From contig CAWZYM010000124.1 of assembly GCA_963966185.1 (NCBI GenBank), positions 124,001 to 188,000 of the forward strand: a stretch of DNA of 64,000 nucleotides. The letters are read 5' to 3'. Below the pieces are notes generated by a model that worked only from the letters and a program-made list of their open reading frames with translations, was not told where the DNA came from and made no database searches. Source of the stretch: Rhabditoides inermis (lineage: Eukaryota > Nematoda > Chromadorea > Rhabditida > Rhabditidae). The position numbers were made by a program, and so were the translations under genes. The first letter of the stretch is position 1. Each line of letters begins with the position of its first letter. Of this stretch, positions 1 to 11,000 are shown piece after piece.

Positions 1-75
1 GGCAAGAAACACCACCAGTGACGGCGCAGGATGACTGGCGCTCACTGTGCCTTTTCCAATCGCAGCTGGGAGACA
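1..75 (+). CDS. possible 3' part of an exon entering from the left edge
   Basis: One plus-strand frame is open from base 3 to a strong donor (AAG|GTGAGTG) at 75/76, reading QETPPVTAQDDW and onward. The opposite strand lacks a fitting acceptor. An internal AG at about base 63 could also make this a very short exon. No family is recognised and no partner exon is visible downstream, so this is only a candidate exon edge. Confidence 0.22.
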
Positions 76-86
76 AGGTGAGTGCC

Positions 87-93
<7 letters not shown>

Positions 94-126
<33 letters not shown>
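94..126. repeat. (GA)n microsatellite
   Basis: Uninterrupted GA dinucleotides. Similar GA/CT tracts recur through the window, for example at about 1203, 5641, 27735, 29787, 30070, 31310, 32166, 34680, 37755, 38041, 42421, 42730 and 45633. They mostly lie in introns or between genes, and they create spurious Ser-Leu or Arg-Glu open frames. Confidence 0.95.
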
Positions 127-129
<3 letters not shown>

Positions 130-730
130 GGGAGAAGGGTTGTATGTAGCGTATTTCGATTGAATCATGTTCTGAGGTTACTGTACTTTGAATTGGTTAC
201 GGTATGGTAATGTGAATATGTCAGGTCGTCCAGACTGATGTGAATCGCGACTGTGGCGAGCAGGAGAGCAGGAGAGAAGATAGCAAAAGCTATACAGAAC
301 AGAATATCATAATCGCATTCACCATTTTTGTTTAGCTTAATTTATATATTGTTTCGTTTTTATACACTAGTTTGTTTTTCCCAAATGTGCCATTAATCCC
401 AATTACGATATTTATTTATTGTATCATTACGGTTGTTGGTCATCACCGATTATCATCGCTGATTGTTACAATATTCAAGTTTTTTTTACTAGGCTTACCA
501 CTACTGTCACTTGTTTGTTATTCCCGAGATTGTGCCATCACCTTAAAACTACTGATTTCAATAAATATGATGAATTATCAGTTGACTTATGGAATACAAT
601 ACTAACAATGTATTACGATAACCTGTATCACTCGCACATTTCATAAATATGCAATCATATTGATGTTTTTAATACAAATTCACGACACATATTGTTTTCA
701 CATAATTTTTTGATGTTCTGCTATACATTT

Positions 731-802
731 GCAGTTCCGTACTGTATTTTGCAGTTCCGTACTGTATTTTGCAGTACCGTACTATATTTTGCAGTTCCGT
801 TA
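731..802. repeat. short tandem repeat, about 23-bp unit
   Basis: The unit GCAGTTCCGTACTGTATTTT occurs about three times in a row with small changes, followed by a partial copy. It lies in the 1.3 kb between the left edge and the last F-BAR exon, where no confident exon is seen. Confidence 0.8.
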
Positions 803-1385
803 CAATTATGCAACGGAACAGCAAGATTTTGACCGGAATGCTGTTCCGTCACTCTCTGCAGTTCCGTGTTCCTGCGGGTCCGTAATACGGCCGCTGCGGA
901 GGCTTGTAGCTTGTCCTGCAACAACACAACTACTCCTGTCACACTCCAAAATATATCGCTGATAGAACCACCATAATATGATCCAATGATTGTATCTATT
1001 TACTCGCGTATCTCACTCAGTAGAAACCATAGGTACGTTTCATCGCAGTCTCTTGTCAAAACTTCATCTCCTATAGAACTGAAAAAGTCAACGAATACGT
1101 TTCAAACACCCAGGAAAAAGGCAACAGAGAGCATTTTCCATCAATGCATGCAATTTTTTTAATATAAATAATTTTATACCATTGCATCTCCCTTCCAAAC
1201 TTTCTCTCTCTCTCTCTCTCTCTCTCTCAACGCGCATGCGGAAACATTATTCTCTCTCACACATAAAAAGCGTTTCCTCCACACTAACAATAATACTCAA
1301 CTATCAAAGTTAGTGACGCAGTGAACGGAACCTTTAACAACTACTCGTTACATATCTCCTAACCGTCTTCCCCTCCCCCCAGTAC

Positions 1386-4300
1386 CTGAGCTGCTCCACC
1401 ACGACTGCCGTGTCGTGGGCGGCGTTGGTGAGGGCGATCGCCCGCTGCATGTCGTCGTGACACCTCAACACACACACTTACACATCACACTTCTTCGATA
1501 TATAGTATTCACTGTCAGTGTCGACTAAGATCCACCCATACCCTTAACAACTACAATAGCTGATCCACGTCGGATGCACACTCACTCAGACATCACAGCG
1601 AAATATGTCCATTAAAGCTACGCTTCATACTCTCCACTAACCCATGGAAGTCAGAGTCATCTAATCGCGATTCTATGATTCTCTCAACTAGCATAGCAGC
1701 CTTCTCGAGTACCCGTACTTGTCCCGTACTCGAACCCAGTCTCCTCCCCTCGTACCTGTTGACAATCGTCTGCACCTCCCTCTCGATGGCCACAGTCCTT
1801 GCCATCGCATCCTGCGTGTCTCGGATACGCTCCTCGTCCATTTGCTGCCACAAACAAACGTTGTTATCGTGCTTATGATCAGAGTCACAAACGTATTATC
1901 AACAATTTGGAAATGATTCAACGACGCCACCACTATATGCGTGTATCTAACGTACAACTACTCACAACCCATCATACCTTCTCACCCGTACCGTATCACC
2001 GTGAATCCCAAGTACCGTACCCCTCCCGCCCTCACCCTCATTCTGTCGAGCACGGCGGGCAGCTGTTGTTCGTAATGTATGTGCTGGGCGTCGTTGGCGA
2101 GTTGGAGGGCGGCCGCGTACTGATTCTTCGCGTCCTCCGACATCTGGTTGCGCATCTGAAACGAGAGTGAGCTCCGCACATTCCGGACACGCCCATTCCT
2201 TACATATTCGACATTCTTGAACCTGACAGTAATAATCTTTTTTTCAGTCCATCACTCACATGACTTCACTCACTCACTGCTCTGTTCCATCTCAACCACA
2301 AAAATGATAATACAAATATCTTAAATTGGTGAAAACCATTGCCACGCGCGTTTCCGCGCAAACTACGCTTCATCCCTAAAACAGAATCTAACAAAGTACC
2401 CTAATCACAATTAGAAGACATAATTTTCTGAAAACCTGAGTAAACGACACCAACGACCCCTCACTCGCCCCTCCCCCCTCTCTCACCTGGCTGTTTGTCC
2501 TTGCCTTCTCCAGGTCGAGCCGACTGATCTCCATGTTCTTCTCCGCCTTGCTGAACTTGAGGAACGAAGACTCCGTCTCCTTGAACGACTTGCTGAAAAC
2601 AGACAATGTTCGAGATACTATTCTTACACATTGCTATATATTTAACATAATCTTAAACAAACTCAAAAGAATACTTCATATCAAATACTCGAAACTCGAT
2701 CATTTCATCCCGAGATCTCGTTTGATATGTGAAAAATAAATATCAGTTAGTTATCAATTCGACTTCTGAAAACAGAAAGAAAGTACAAACTACATTCAAC
2801 GGAAATTTCAACAAAAAACTATAAATGATCTAGATCTACAGCGCCCAATCAATACTCGTGCATCCACTCACGCGTAGTGTTTGTGGTGCTTGAACATGTT
2901 CTCGATCTGCTGGTTCAACGTCTGGTGAATCGCCTGAAAAATGGTTCAGTTATCGATTTATTTGTATTGTATGTTATACCAATGTAGGTAATATTGACCA
3001 TAAATTTAAACGTCTAATTTTGATCTCCGCCTGTTTCGCTAGCATATTATTCTAACAGGTGTCACAGTTACTTATGGAATGTAAACAAATATAACAGATT
3101 TTGAGGTGAAATCTGACATTGGTGGAACGGAGCTCGAGTGTACTAGCAAGTACAAGTGTCTCGGAGTGGCAGTTGATCTTCTGATGAACTTCAGTGGTCA
3201 CCTGGCTGAGAGAGTGACGAAGGCTCGTCAAGCTATTGGTGCTTTGGTGCGAACTATGAGAAAGTGGGCTCCTCGAAGCGCCTTCGAGAGAGTGTGCACG
3301 GCGTGTATTGAGCCAGAACTGCTATATGCTGCAGAAGGATGGTTTCCTCCAAACGAGACGGACAGGGCAAGACTCGAAAGAGTGAATGTGCACGCAGCGA
3401 GGCTGGTGCAGAATGATTTCACGCCATCTAATGGCCGAGTGCTAGAGAAGGCCAAGTGGAATACGGATAAAAAAGACCGTGAGCGAGCGAAGGAGAGTGC
3501 TCATGTGGAATTATGTGCACGGAGTGCGAGCCCCTCCAGATGGAATGCTGGTTCGGACAGAGAAGGACAGCACGCGGTGGCCGCGGTGGATGGAGCCTGC
3601 GGTGACAAGCGCGAGACTAAACGACTCTAAGGTGAACGATTTGAGGAGGCTACCGGAGAAGACTGTATTGGAGGAGACCAAACAGTAACGTTCAAGCGTG
3701 CTGTCAAGAATCTGTGAATTGTGACCGTCGGAGACTGTGTTTTATCCTACTAACAGTTGTGTTTATCGACTAGCGTGCTTATATAGCGCGTTAGTTGAAC
3801 TAATCTAGTTCTCACAGTGGTTATAATCCAAGGCTTTGTCTTGTTTTCGGCTGAGAACAATTGGTACGGTTACGTTCTTGTTACTCTCTATGAGTAGTGA
3901 GATAAACGCAATACCAACAATTAAAAAAATATGAACAAATAGTGTACCTGCAGGTCTCCGATGTGCTGTTTCCTGGTCGCCTTGTGTTGGGTGGCCTTCT
4001 GTGCCACGAAAGGAAGCACGTCCTTCCGAATCCGCTCGCCAATCACCTACAATCAACCAATAGAACACACATCATCTTTTAAAAGTACTTTCAAGTAAAG
4101 ATAGTTGGTTTTTTTACTGTTTTCTCCATTGAACAAAAGGATTTGCGAACAGGCTCTCTCGCTCTATCATACCAGATACCAGTGCAAAACAGAGGTAATA
4201 TCAAACGAATTCATTCAGTCATTTAGTTATGTTGAAAAAAAAAATACCGGGTAATATAAAATGCCGAATCGTGTTGAGCGCCTATTTGCACATGTCTCCA

Positions 4301-5598
4301 TTAAAATTATTATTCAGTCCTCTTGTTCAATGGAGACAACAGTACAAACCAACTATCTTTACTTGAAAGTACTTTTAACAGATAATATCTGTCCTTTTCT
4401 TGAGTTTTGTTTCACAAAATTACATTCTCACACACGTTGATGACTCGCTGCGATGATACCGGCGCGCACTCGCTATTCGCCTATCGTTCTTTACTTGAAA
4501 GTACTTTTAACAGATAATATCTGTCCTTTTCTTGAGTTTTGTTTCACAAAATTACATTCTCACACACGTTGATGACTCGCTGCGATGATACCGGCGCGCA
4601 CTCGCTATTCGCCTATCGTTCACTAGGGGGGGGGGGGCACCGCGATTGTTCGACTATCGCACGACACCAATATAACATAGAGACCTAATGCCGTTTTGCG
4701 CTATCTCGCTTCAAACTCAACCAATCTAAACAAATATCTAAGACTCCCCCTCATTTAGAGAGATTAATACGACGCGGTCTCTCTAATTACACCATTCCTC
4801 GAATTCCTCGAATGAACACGACCTCATCATAATCTAACAGTTTTCTCTGTCCCACTGTCTCACCTCATGTTGTCCGCCCAGACTCTCCAGCTCCTTGAGC
4901 AACGTCGCGAACGACCTGAACACGCACAGTTCAATTACTACTGTCATCTCATTTGATTCGCTGGGAGCGATTACGAGATTGAAATTCAACAGCCCGCATT
5001 GAGTAAAATCACTCCATAAAACTCGATCAATCACTCCGCACCTGACATATGTGAATGTCTTGGCCGCTTCCTCGTCCTCCTTCTTCTTTCCAAAGTTCTT
5101 CTCCGCAAGCGCCCTGAAGAAGGCCAAACATGAGCATAAAACAGAATAGACAGTAAATATTTAGTTTCACGAAATCCTACACAAAAAAATAACCGGACAC
5201 AAAGAAAAATCCGAACCTGAGTTTAGCGGCGTATTCGTCTTCGATGGCCGCGCGCTCCTTCGAAAACGAACCGAACCTGAAAAGAGTACTTAGTAATTCC
5301 ACCTTCAACACTTGATCCTCACTAATAGACCTTTAGGTCGATTTTTTTTAAACTCAAATAGTTTTACTATTACTAGCGTAACACACGTTCGAACAAAAAA
5401 CAATTTGATGCATTTCTGAGATAAAGGTTTAGGTTACAAACTTTTTTTTATTTTCTGAAAAATAGTTTTGTTATCAAATTTTGAAATGGATAACGGGATA
5501 GTGTCGTGAACCAACGGATACAATGTGAACCGTTTCACCCACCTCTCTAGGAAGTCGATGCCCTTGTTGGTGTGCTGTGCAACTGCATCCGTTTGATC
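1386..5598 (-). CDS. toca-1: F-BAR domain protein, CIP4/TOCA family (partial)
   Basis: F-BAR proteins of this family bend membranes and link Cdc42 and WASP to actin assembly during endocytosis. Ten minus-strand exons can be read: 5543-5598, 5217-5276, 5042-5113, 4864-4915, 3948-4046, 2872-2934, about 2487-2592, 2036-2155, 1756-1844 and 1386-1463. Family landmarks appear in order: an N-terminal QTDAVAQHTNKGIDFLER stretch, then SKERAAIEDEYAAKLR, GGQHEVIGERI, LEKARTNSQMRNQMSEDAK and MDEERIRDTQDAMA. The last exon carries the family cysteine just after the NR junction. Summed phases fit except at exon 7, where the acceptor must fall at 'cagcaag'. The initiator exon, expected to encode a short TELW-like start, was not found, and the HR1 and SH3 parts lie beyond the left edge if present. 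Large introns hold a LINE fragment and a MITE. The domain assignment is firm; the orthologue name is inference. Confidence 0.85.
3106..3690 (+). mobile_element. non-LTR retrotransposon (LINE) fragment, end of reverse transcriptase ORF
   Basis: An open frame of 174 codons begins near KCLGVAVDLLMNFSGHL and continues with RLERVNVHAARLV. This is the usual layout of the region after the reverse transcriptase in Jockey/CR1/RTE-type LINEs: 'Y/CLGV...L.W..H', an Arg-rich helix, then 'RLERVQ..A.R.I'. It sits in antisense orientation in the 1-kb intron between F-BAR exons 5 and 6. The catalytic part of the enzyme and the 5' end are absent, so it is a 5'-truncated dead copy. Confidence 0.7.
4079..4378. 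mobile_element. foldback/MITE-like element, about 300 bp
   Basis: The ends are inverted copies of about 60 bp. The left arm reads AAAAGTACTTTCAAGTAAAG and continues through 'atagttggtt' and 'ctccattgaacaaaagga'. The right arm is its reverse complement around 4318-4378. The interior is AT-rich with no coding frame. It lies in the intron between F-BAR exons 4 and 5. Confidence 0.75.
4360..4621. repeat. tandem duplication, two copies of about 130 bp
   Basis: The segment from 'tttacttgaaagtactttta' through 'gctattcgcctatcgtt' occurs twice in a row (about 4360-4490 and 4491-4620) with essentially no differences. It overlaps the right end of the foldback element, so the duplication includes the MITE terminus. 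A poly-G run of ten follows at 4626. Confidence 0.9.
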
Positions 5599-5892
5599 CT
5601 GAAACGAACAAGAAATTAGTCCAACAACTCTCATCTCTGGCTTCTCTCTCTCTCTCTCTCTCTCTTTTCCTTTTTCATCTCTCTCTGTGTTCCCTTTTTC
5701 CCTCTTGCGCGACCACAACGCGATCCTGATATAATCCTCACGCTCAAACGCAAACACAAAAGCCGCCAGGGCACTCCGCACTTTCCCACCTCTATCGTGC
5801 CTCAAACAAAACAGTAAACAGTGCAAGTATTAAAACAGTTCTCTCCCACCACAGCAAAGTAAAAGCCAGAGTCGTCTTGCTCTCTTTCTCAC

Positions 5893-6032
5893 CACATATG
5901 CGAGCGCGCGCTGTTGCTGGTCTGTCAACTCGTCCCAGTCAGCCCATAGCCAGGCACACAGGTGTTTGACAGCCACGCCCAGACCACGCGGATCCAGCAG
6001 ACACGCACTCATCGCATAGCCACTGCCACTCA
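5893..6032 (-). CDS. unassigned exon (hypothetical gene between TOCA and SMC4)
   Basis: A 140-nt minus-strand exon bounded by a 'gtgcag' acceptor and a TATGTG|GTGAGAAAG donor reads 46 full codons after two carried bases. It begins SGSGYAMSACLLDPRG and ends LTDQQQRALAYV. It looks like real coding sequence, rich in Leu, Ala and Trp and without low complexity, but no family is recognised. It may be an upstream exon of the F-BAR gene or a separate gene with the exon at 7089-7182. Confidence 0.4.
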
Positions 6033-6450
6033 CTGCACGGGGAGGGCACGTAGCATTATAATAAGGCATACTGACTGGATAGCGACCACTGACCAAGACA
6101 ACGACAATTCATTACGAGGACGACATCCGGAAAAGACTGTTATGTAATCCAGAAATTGTGTTTCCAAAAAAACGAAGAATCATCGAGAGTGGACGTCAAT
6201 AATACTCCCACTCGAGAGTCCCGAGAAAGACCCCACACATATTCCACAAAACTGGCGAGCGAGAAAGGGACACCAAGAACCAAGGAGTAAGAGTAAGAAT
6301 AAAGAGGATCAAGCTGAGACACAGAGAGAGAGAGGCGAGCGATACAGTGTTCTGGACAATTTCTACTTGCCTCCCCGTCTATTCAATGAATGCAATAGCC
6401 AGTGCTGCTATGCGATCTCACACAAAACTCGTAAGTTGTACTACTTCCGG

Positions 6451-6527
6451 TTCCTGTGAGGAGGAAGAGAGAGGGGAAGAGCAATCTTTTCCTGTGAGGA
6501 GGAAGAGAGAGGGGAAGAGCAATCTTT
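6451..6527. repeat. tandem repeat, two copies of about 38 bp
   Basis: 'tcctgtgaggaggaagagag' followed by 'aggggaagagcaatctt' occurs twice in a row. It falls in a 1-kb stretch (6035-7088) for which no spliced coding structure is convincing, although one plus-strand frame is open by chance. Confidence 0.85.
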
Positions 6528-7088
6528 ACATTAGCATTATCACGTTCCTCGATAGATCTGTACGATATGATAGTCGATGGGAGCGGGGTGTGGCTGTCGC
6601 TATGCTACACAACAGAACGAAGGAAAGACCACATCACTCAATGAGTGAGCCGTATAAAAAGAGGAGACACTCGAAGCCTCTTGAGAGCGCCCCGCGGAGA
6701 AGGCAACGATACCTCGGAGAACCGATGATAGCTACTGACGTACACTGTACACATCCATCGACTGTCGGGATCGGAAACGGCTCTCACACTACTACAAAGC
6801 AGGGAATCCACGCCGGGGGAACGCAATATACAGAGTACATCATCTACCATTCATCACAGTGTGAACAGTATCGGATGCGAAACCGCACATGGAAAGAGGG
6901 CAGAGCGGATAAATGCAGCCATGCAAGAACTGCGGTATCAAAGGGATTATGTTACCGCTGCACTCTCTCCTTTTCACTCTTCCATTCCATTCCATATTTC
7001 CCTCCCACCAATTGGGAACCATTCCTACAGATATGAAGTATTTTTGCCTGAACCAAAAGTTTCACAAAAATGCATGTCTCACACTCAC

Positions 7089-7182
7089 ATCATGCCACAT
7101 CTTTGGATTGCCTTGGTCATCGATAACCAGAAAAAAATCATTCACAGTATAACCCAATAATCCACGTCGATTCACCAGTTCC
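7089..7182 (-). CDS. unassigned exon
   Basis: A 94-nt minus-strand exon with a good 'tgtttcag' acceptor and a CATGAT|GTGAGTG donor encodes 31 codons that include GLLGYTVNDFFLVIDDQG and end PKMWHD. The composition and clean splice sites suggest a true exon. The protein is not recognised. Its start phase does not join directly to the last SMC4 exon. Confidence 0.4.
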
Positions 7183-7553
7183 CTGAAACACAAATCCCCA
7201 GCCAGGCGACCTTTCAAACCATCGCTGTCTCACAGCATTACGCATCGCTTGCACGCATCCTATGCGTCAGCAGCAACAATCATGAAAACCCGCCAGCGCG
7301 CCAGCCTCCCAGCCGCCACTCACACTCACTCCAATCGATACCTCGGACAATCAGCATAATCCCTTCTCGTCACATAAACAACGATCGATATCCGCCTGTT
7401 ATGGCTGGTGGATCTGCCAGCTGGCACCATGTCATCCGCACAAATCGCGCATTCCCTGCCCCCATCTAATTACCCCCTGCCCCTGTGAACACGCAGGAAA
7501 TCGATTAGGCTTCAGCTGTTAACCTGCACCCACATATTATGCAGTCTCCTTTC

Positions 7554-7728
7554 AAGGCGCGGTCAGTCTCTTCGAATACAAATCAGAAGTAATCCGAAGT
7601 AATTCGAAGTCGTTGCAAGTCGTTCGAAGTAATTCAAACTACTTCGAATTACTTGAGATTGCCTTCCAACGACTTCGAATTACTTCGGATTACTTCGATA
7701 TGTATTCGAAGAGACTGACCGCGCCTTA
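7554..7728. mobile_element. hairpin MITE of about 175 bp
   Basis: The ends are perfect inverted copies: AAGGCGCGGTCAGTCTCTTC continues into 'gaatac' on the left, and the mirror image ends GACCGCGCCTT on the right. The interior is made of mutually inverted 'cgaagtaatt' and 'aattacttcg' words, so the whole element can fold into one long hairpin. No coding capacity. A target-site duplication is not obvious. Confidence 0.85.
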
Positions 7729-8030
7729 ACGTTCCCATCCCCTGAGGACATATCAAAGAAATCGGCGGCGAGCGGCGGTTATCAAAAGAAATGCAAACAC
7801 TGGGCGGACATGTTTCCACATGCGACAAGAAGACACATTGGAAACATTTCCGAGAGGGAACCCCCCAGGGAGAATGGACTGCACGCTACTGGACGAGCGA
7901 CCAATGTCACTCAACGCATCCAGAACACATTTCCTCCTTCCTTAGTCCATCTTCCACACTTCCACTTCCAATGTGCCAATCTGCGCACGTATACCCCCTA
8001 TTGTGTACATGTAGCCTACGTTCGCCATTT

Positions 8031-11000
8031 TCAGTACGTGTAGCCTACGCTCAATTTTACGAGCACCTTGTAGATGCCGACGAGACGATCGCCCAGCTCG
8101 AACATGTTGTTGCGCAGCGAGATGATCACAAACTGCGCGTTCTTGGTGCGGTCCTGCAACAACGTTGACTCTCCTCTACCCCCCCCCCTCTCTCCTCTCC
8201 TTCCACCCACCTTGATGTAGTGTCCAATGATGCTCACGTTGCGGAAGTCGAGCGCCGCGTCGATCTCATCCATCACGTAGAGCGGCGTCGGACTGCAGCC
8301 GGGATGTCAGACAGACAGCTCGATCCCCACTCCCACTCACCGGAACTTGTGCAGTGCGAATACGAGGGCGAGCGAGGAGAGCGTCTTCTCGCCGCTCGAC
8401 AGATTCGCGATCTGCTTCCACGACTTCTTCGGCGGACGCACCCTCAACACGCTTTTTTAGAATATTTATCTCGAATCATGTAGCACGCGGACGTGTCTAG
8501 ATTCCTCTCCATCTTTCCAACGACCATCACATTTCCAATGCACCACACAGATTTTCATGAGCTCAATCCATGCTGCTCATGCAGAGTTTTGTAAATACCA
8601 TTTTAAGGGCATTGATCTTTCTTTAACTAACCACCCCAATGTCACTCGTGAAAAGAGTTGAACCGATTTGCGAGCCTACTCTACCCTCAAACCCTCAGCA
8701 GGCCGCAACTACTCCCACTCGATAAGCGTCTCACCTCGCGCACTCGGCACGAAAGTAAAATCCAGGTACAGTTTCAAAGGTACAATCCCTGGATTGTACC
8801 TTCCTTCCCGCGCACTCACATGAACTGTATTCCGCACTGGAACGGGTCGAACGAGTCCATGAGTTCGATGCTCGCGTCTCCTCCCAGGGTGATCATCTGG
8901 TACATCTCCTTCAGCGCCACGCCAATCTAAAACAATACATACATCATAACATCAAAAATCACAATCCAAATACAATTCAATCAATTTTCGCAACGATGAG
9001 TTTCAGTGGCCATACTTTGCAGAGAGGCCCTCTTTCAACTCCCTATCTCTCTCTCTCTCGCTCACCTTGGTGAACCCGTCCATGAACTCGTCTAGTCTGC
9101 TCTTCTTGAAGTCGTCGTGCTTCCTCCGGTGCTCCCCTATCTGTCTGTCTAGCACTGCGTATGCCCGCGTCTCCTCCATGTACTTGTCCACCTGCAACAA
9201 CGCATATCGTCTCATCACAATTGCCAGTCCACCCATTACTATTAACCAAAATATCCGCTCGGTATTTTTCCCTTTGATTTCATGAATGTACTTCTTTAGT
9301 ACGTACGTCACTTCGCGCATGTCTCCATGTCTCCATGTCCACCCCCTCTGCCCACAACCCACCTTGATCTTCCACCCCCTCTGCCCACAACCCACCTTGA
9401 TCTTGTACTCCTCACAATCAATCTTGCGCATGTTCAGCGGCTCCTTCTTGTTGCTCGACAGCTGCTGCTCAATGTTCGTGGCGTGGTAGGCGAGCTCCTG
9501 CTCCTCGAACCTGCAATCCACACAGGCGCGTCTCATCCCACCAACTTCCACACATCAGCCTATCGTACATGCTCATGCCTATTGCGAAAGCATGACGGCT
9601 GCGGCTGCCAGACCCCAATACGCCCCCGCGTGCCCGTCCTTACTCCAATAACCCGGTTGGCCAATCTTCCTCCAATCCTCATCTTCCCTCCCTTCCCTCC
9701 TCCTCACTCACTTCTCCGTCTGCTGTCTGGTGTAGGTGGGCAGTGTGCCGTCTTCGCCGTCCTCGTTCTCATCCATCTCATCCTCGTCCTACAATCAGAA
9801 GGCGATAAACAACAACAACAACAAAACACACCTCTTCATCCTCGTCTCCCTTCTCCTTGTCCGCCTCCCCCTCCTTCTTCTTCTTCCTCTTCTCCTCGTC
9901 TCCACTGTCGCTGTCTCCCTCCCCCTCCTCCTCTTCATTTTCCTCCTCAATCACATCCTCGCGCTTCTGAAAACAAAAACAATTCAAGTAATGACAAACA
10001 TATTATTGACAACACAAACAGTGTGTGAGCGGTATTCATGTAGTCCTATATCCTCCCTGACAGGTTTTCATATTCCATTTCTTTTCGCCACGGCGGCCGG
10101 TCGGGCATTTCTCGCTCCGCCGGCCGTTGCCGCCACAAGTTCTGGAATCCTTTGTGAGAAACGCTGGGCCCGCGCGGAGTAGCCCAAATGGAAGTCAGCA
10201 ACACTAGCTCGAGGATTGGATCATTATTGACACTGTGTGGAGTGGATATCGTTCCTTGCGGTCAGTTTGTTACTGGAGTCGTCGCGCTATTGGATTATCG
10301 ATGGATATCGATCGATTATCAACATCTACGTCAATATTGGTTTAATGGTATGGTCCACAAGAAGATTGCCCTCTATGGATGGGAATGCAAGAGCCCGATT
10401 AGTGAACCTGCATCTTTCCATTCGGCGCAAAAACCTCGACCATCTTAGGTTCTTATGAATGATTTCGTTTTTTTTTGTACGTGTCATGATCATGTTTGCG
10501 ATTCCGAATAAACAATTGATTTGACAGGTTACCTGTTTTTTTTTACTCGGCGTTAGCCGATGTACCTAGTATCTTAGGCACTACTGTATGCTTCATATCA
10601 TCATGATTGTGTTGGCATATTCAGATATAACGATTGCGGTTAAACAATGAATTGAATTGGATCCTCCCTGATTCCCACTCCCACTATCAGCACGCACCTT
10701 CTTGCCCTTCATCTTCCTCTCTTGCTCCCTCTTCTTCTCCCGCATCCGCTTCTCCACCTCCTCCTCCTCTTCCGCGTCCATCTCCAGCGGGTCGTCGTCA
10801 AAGTTGAGACCAGACTTCTTGCTGCAACACTAACACCGTCACATCTTCTCATCGCAGTGACATTATCACGAGTGACGTCATCCCGACGCACCTCTTTCCT
10901 CCCTCGTTCGGCATGCATAGTCCGAGAGAGGCAATGTCGTGCAGAGCGGCGATCTGACATTCACAAAATCACTTTACAGTCGAAAATGGGATACATTCAA

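Noticed and set aside
733..800. CRISPR-like array
   Set aside because: Only three near-identical short units without distinct spacers, in a eukaryotic genome. A simple tandem repeat.
6347..7036. 229-codon plus-strand frame
   Set aside because: Covers a short tandem repeat, has no recognisable domain and no matching splice pattern. Judged chance.
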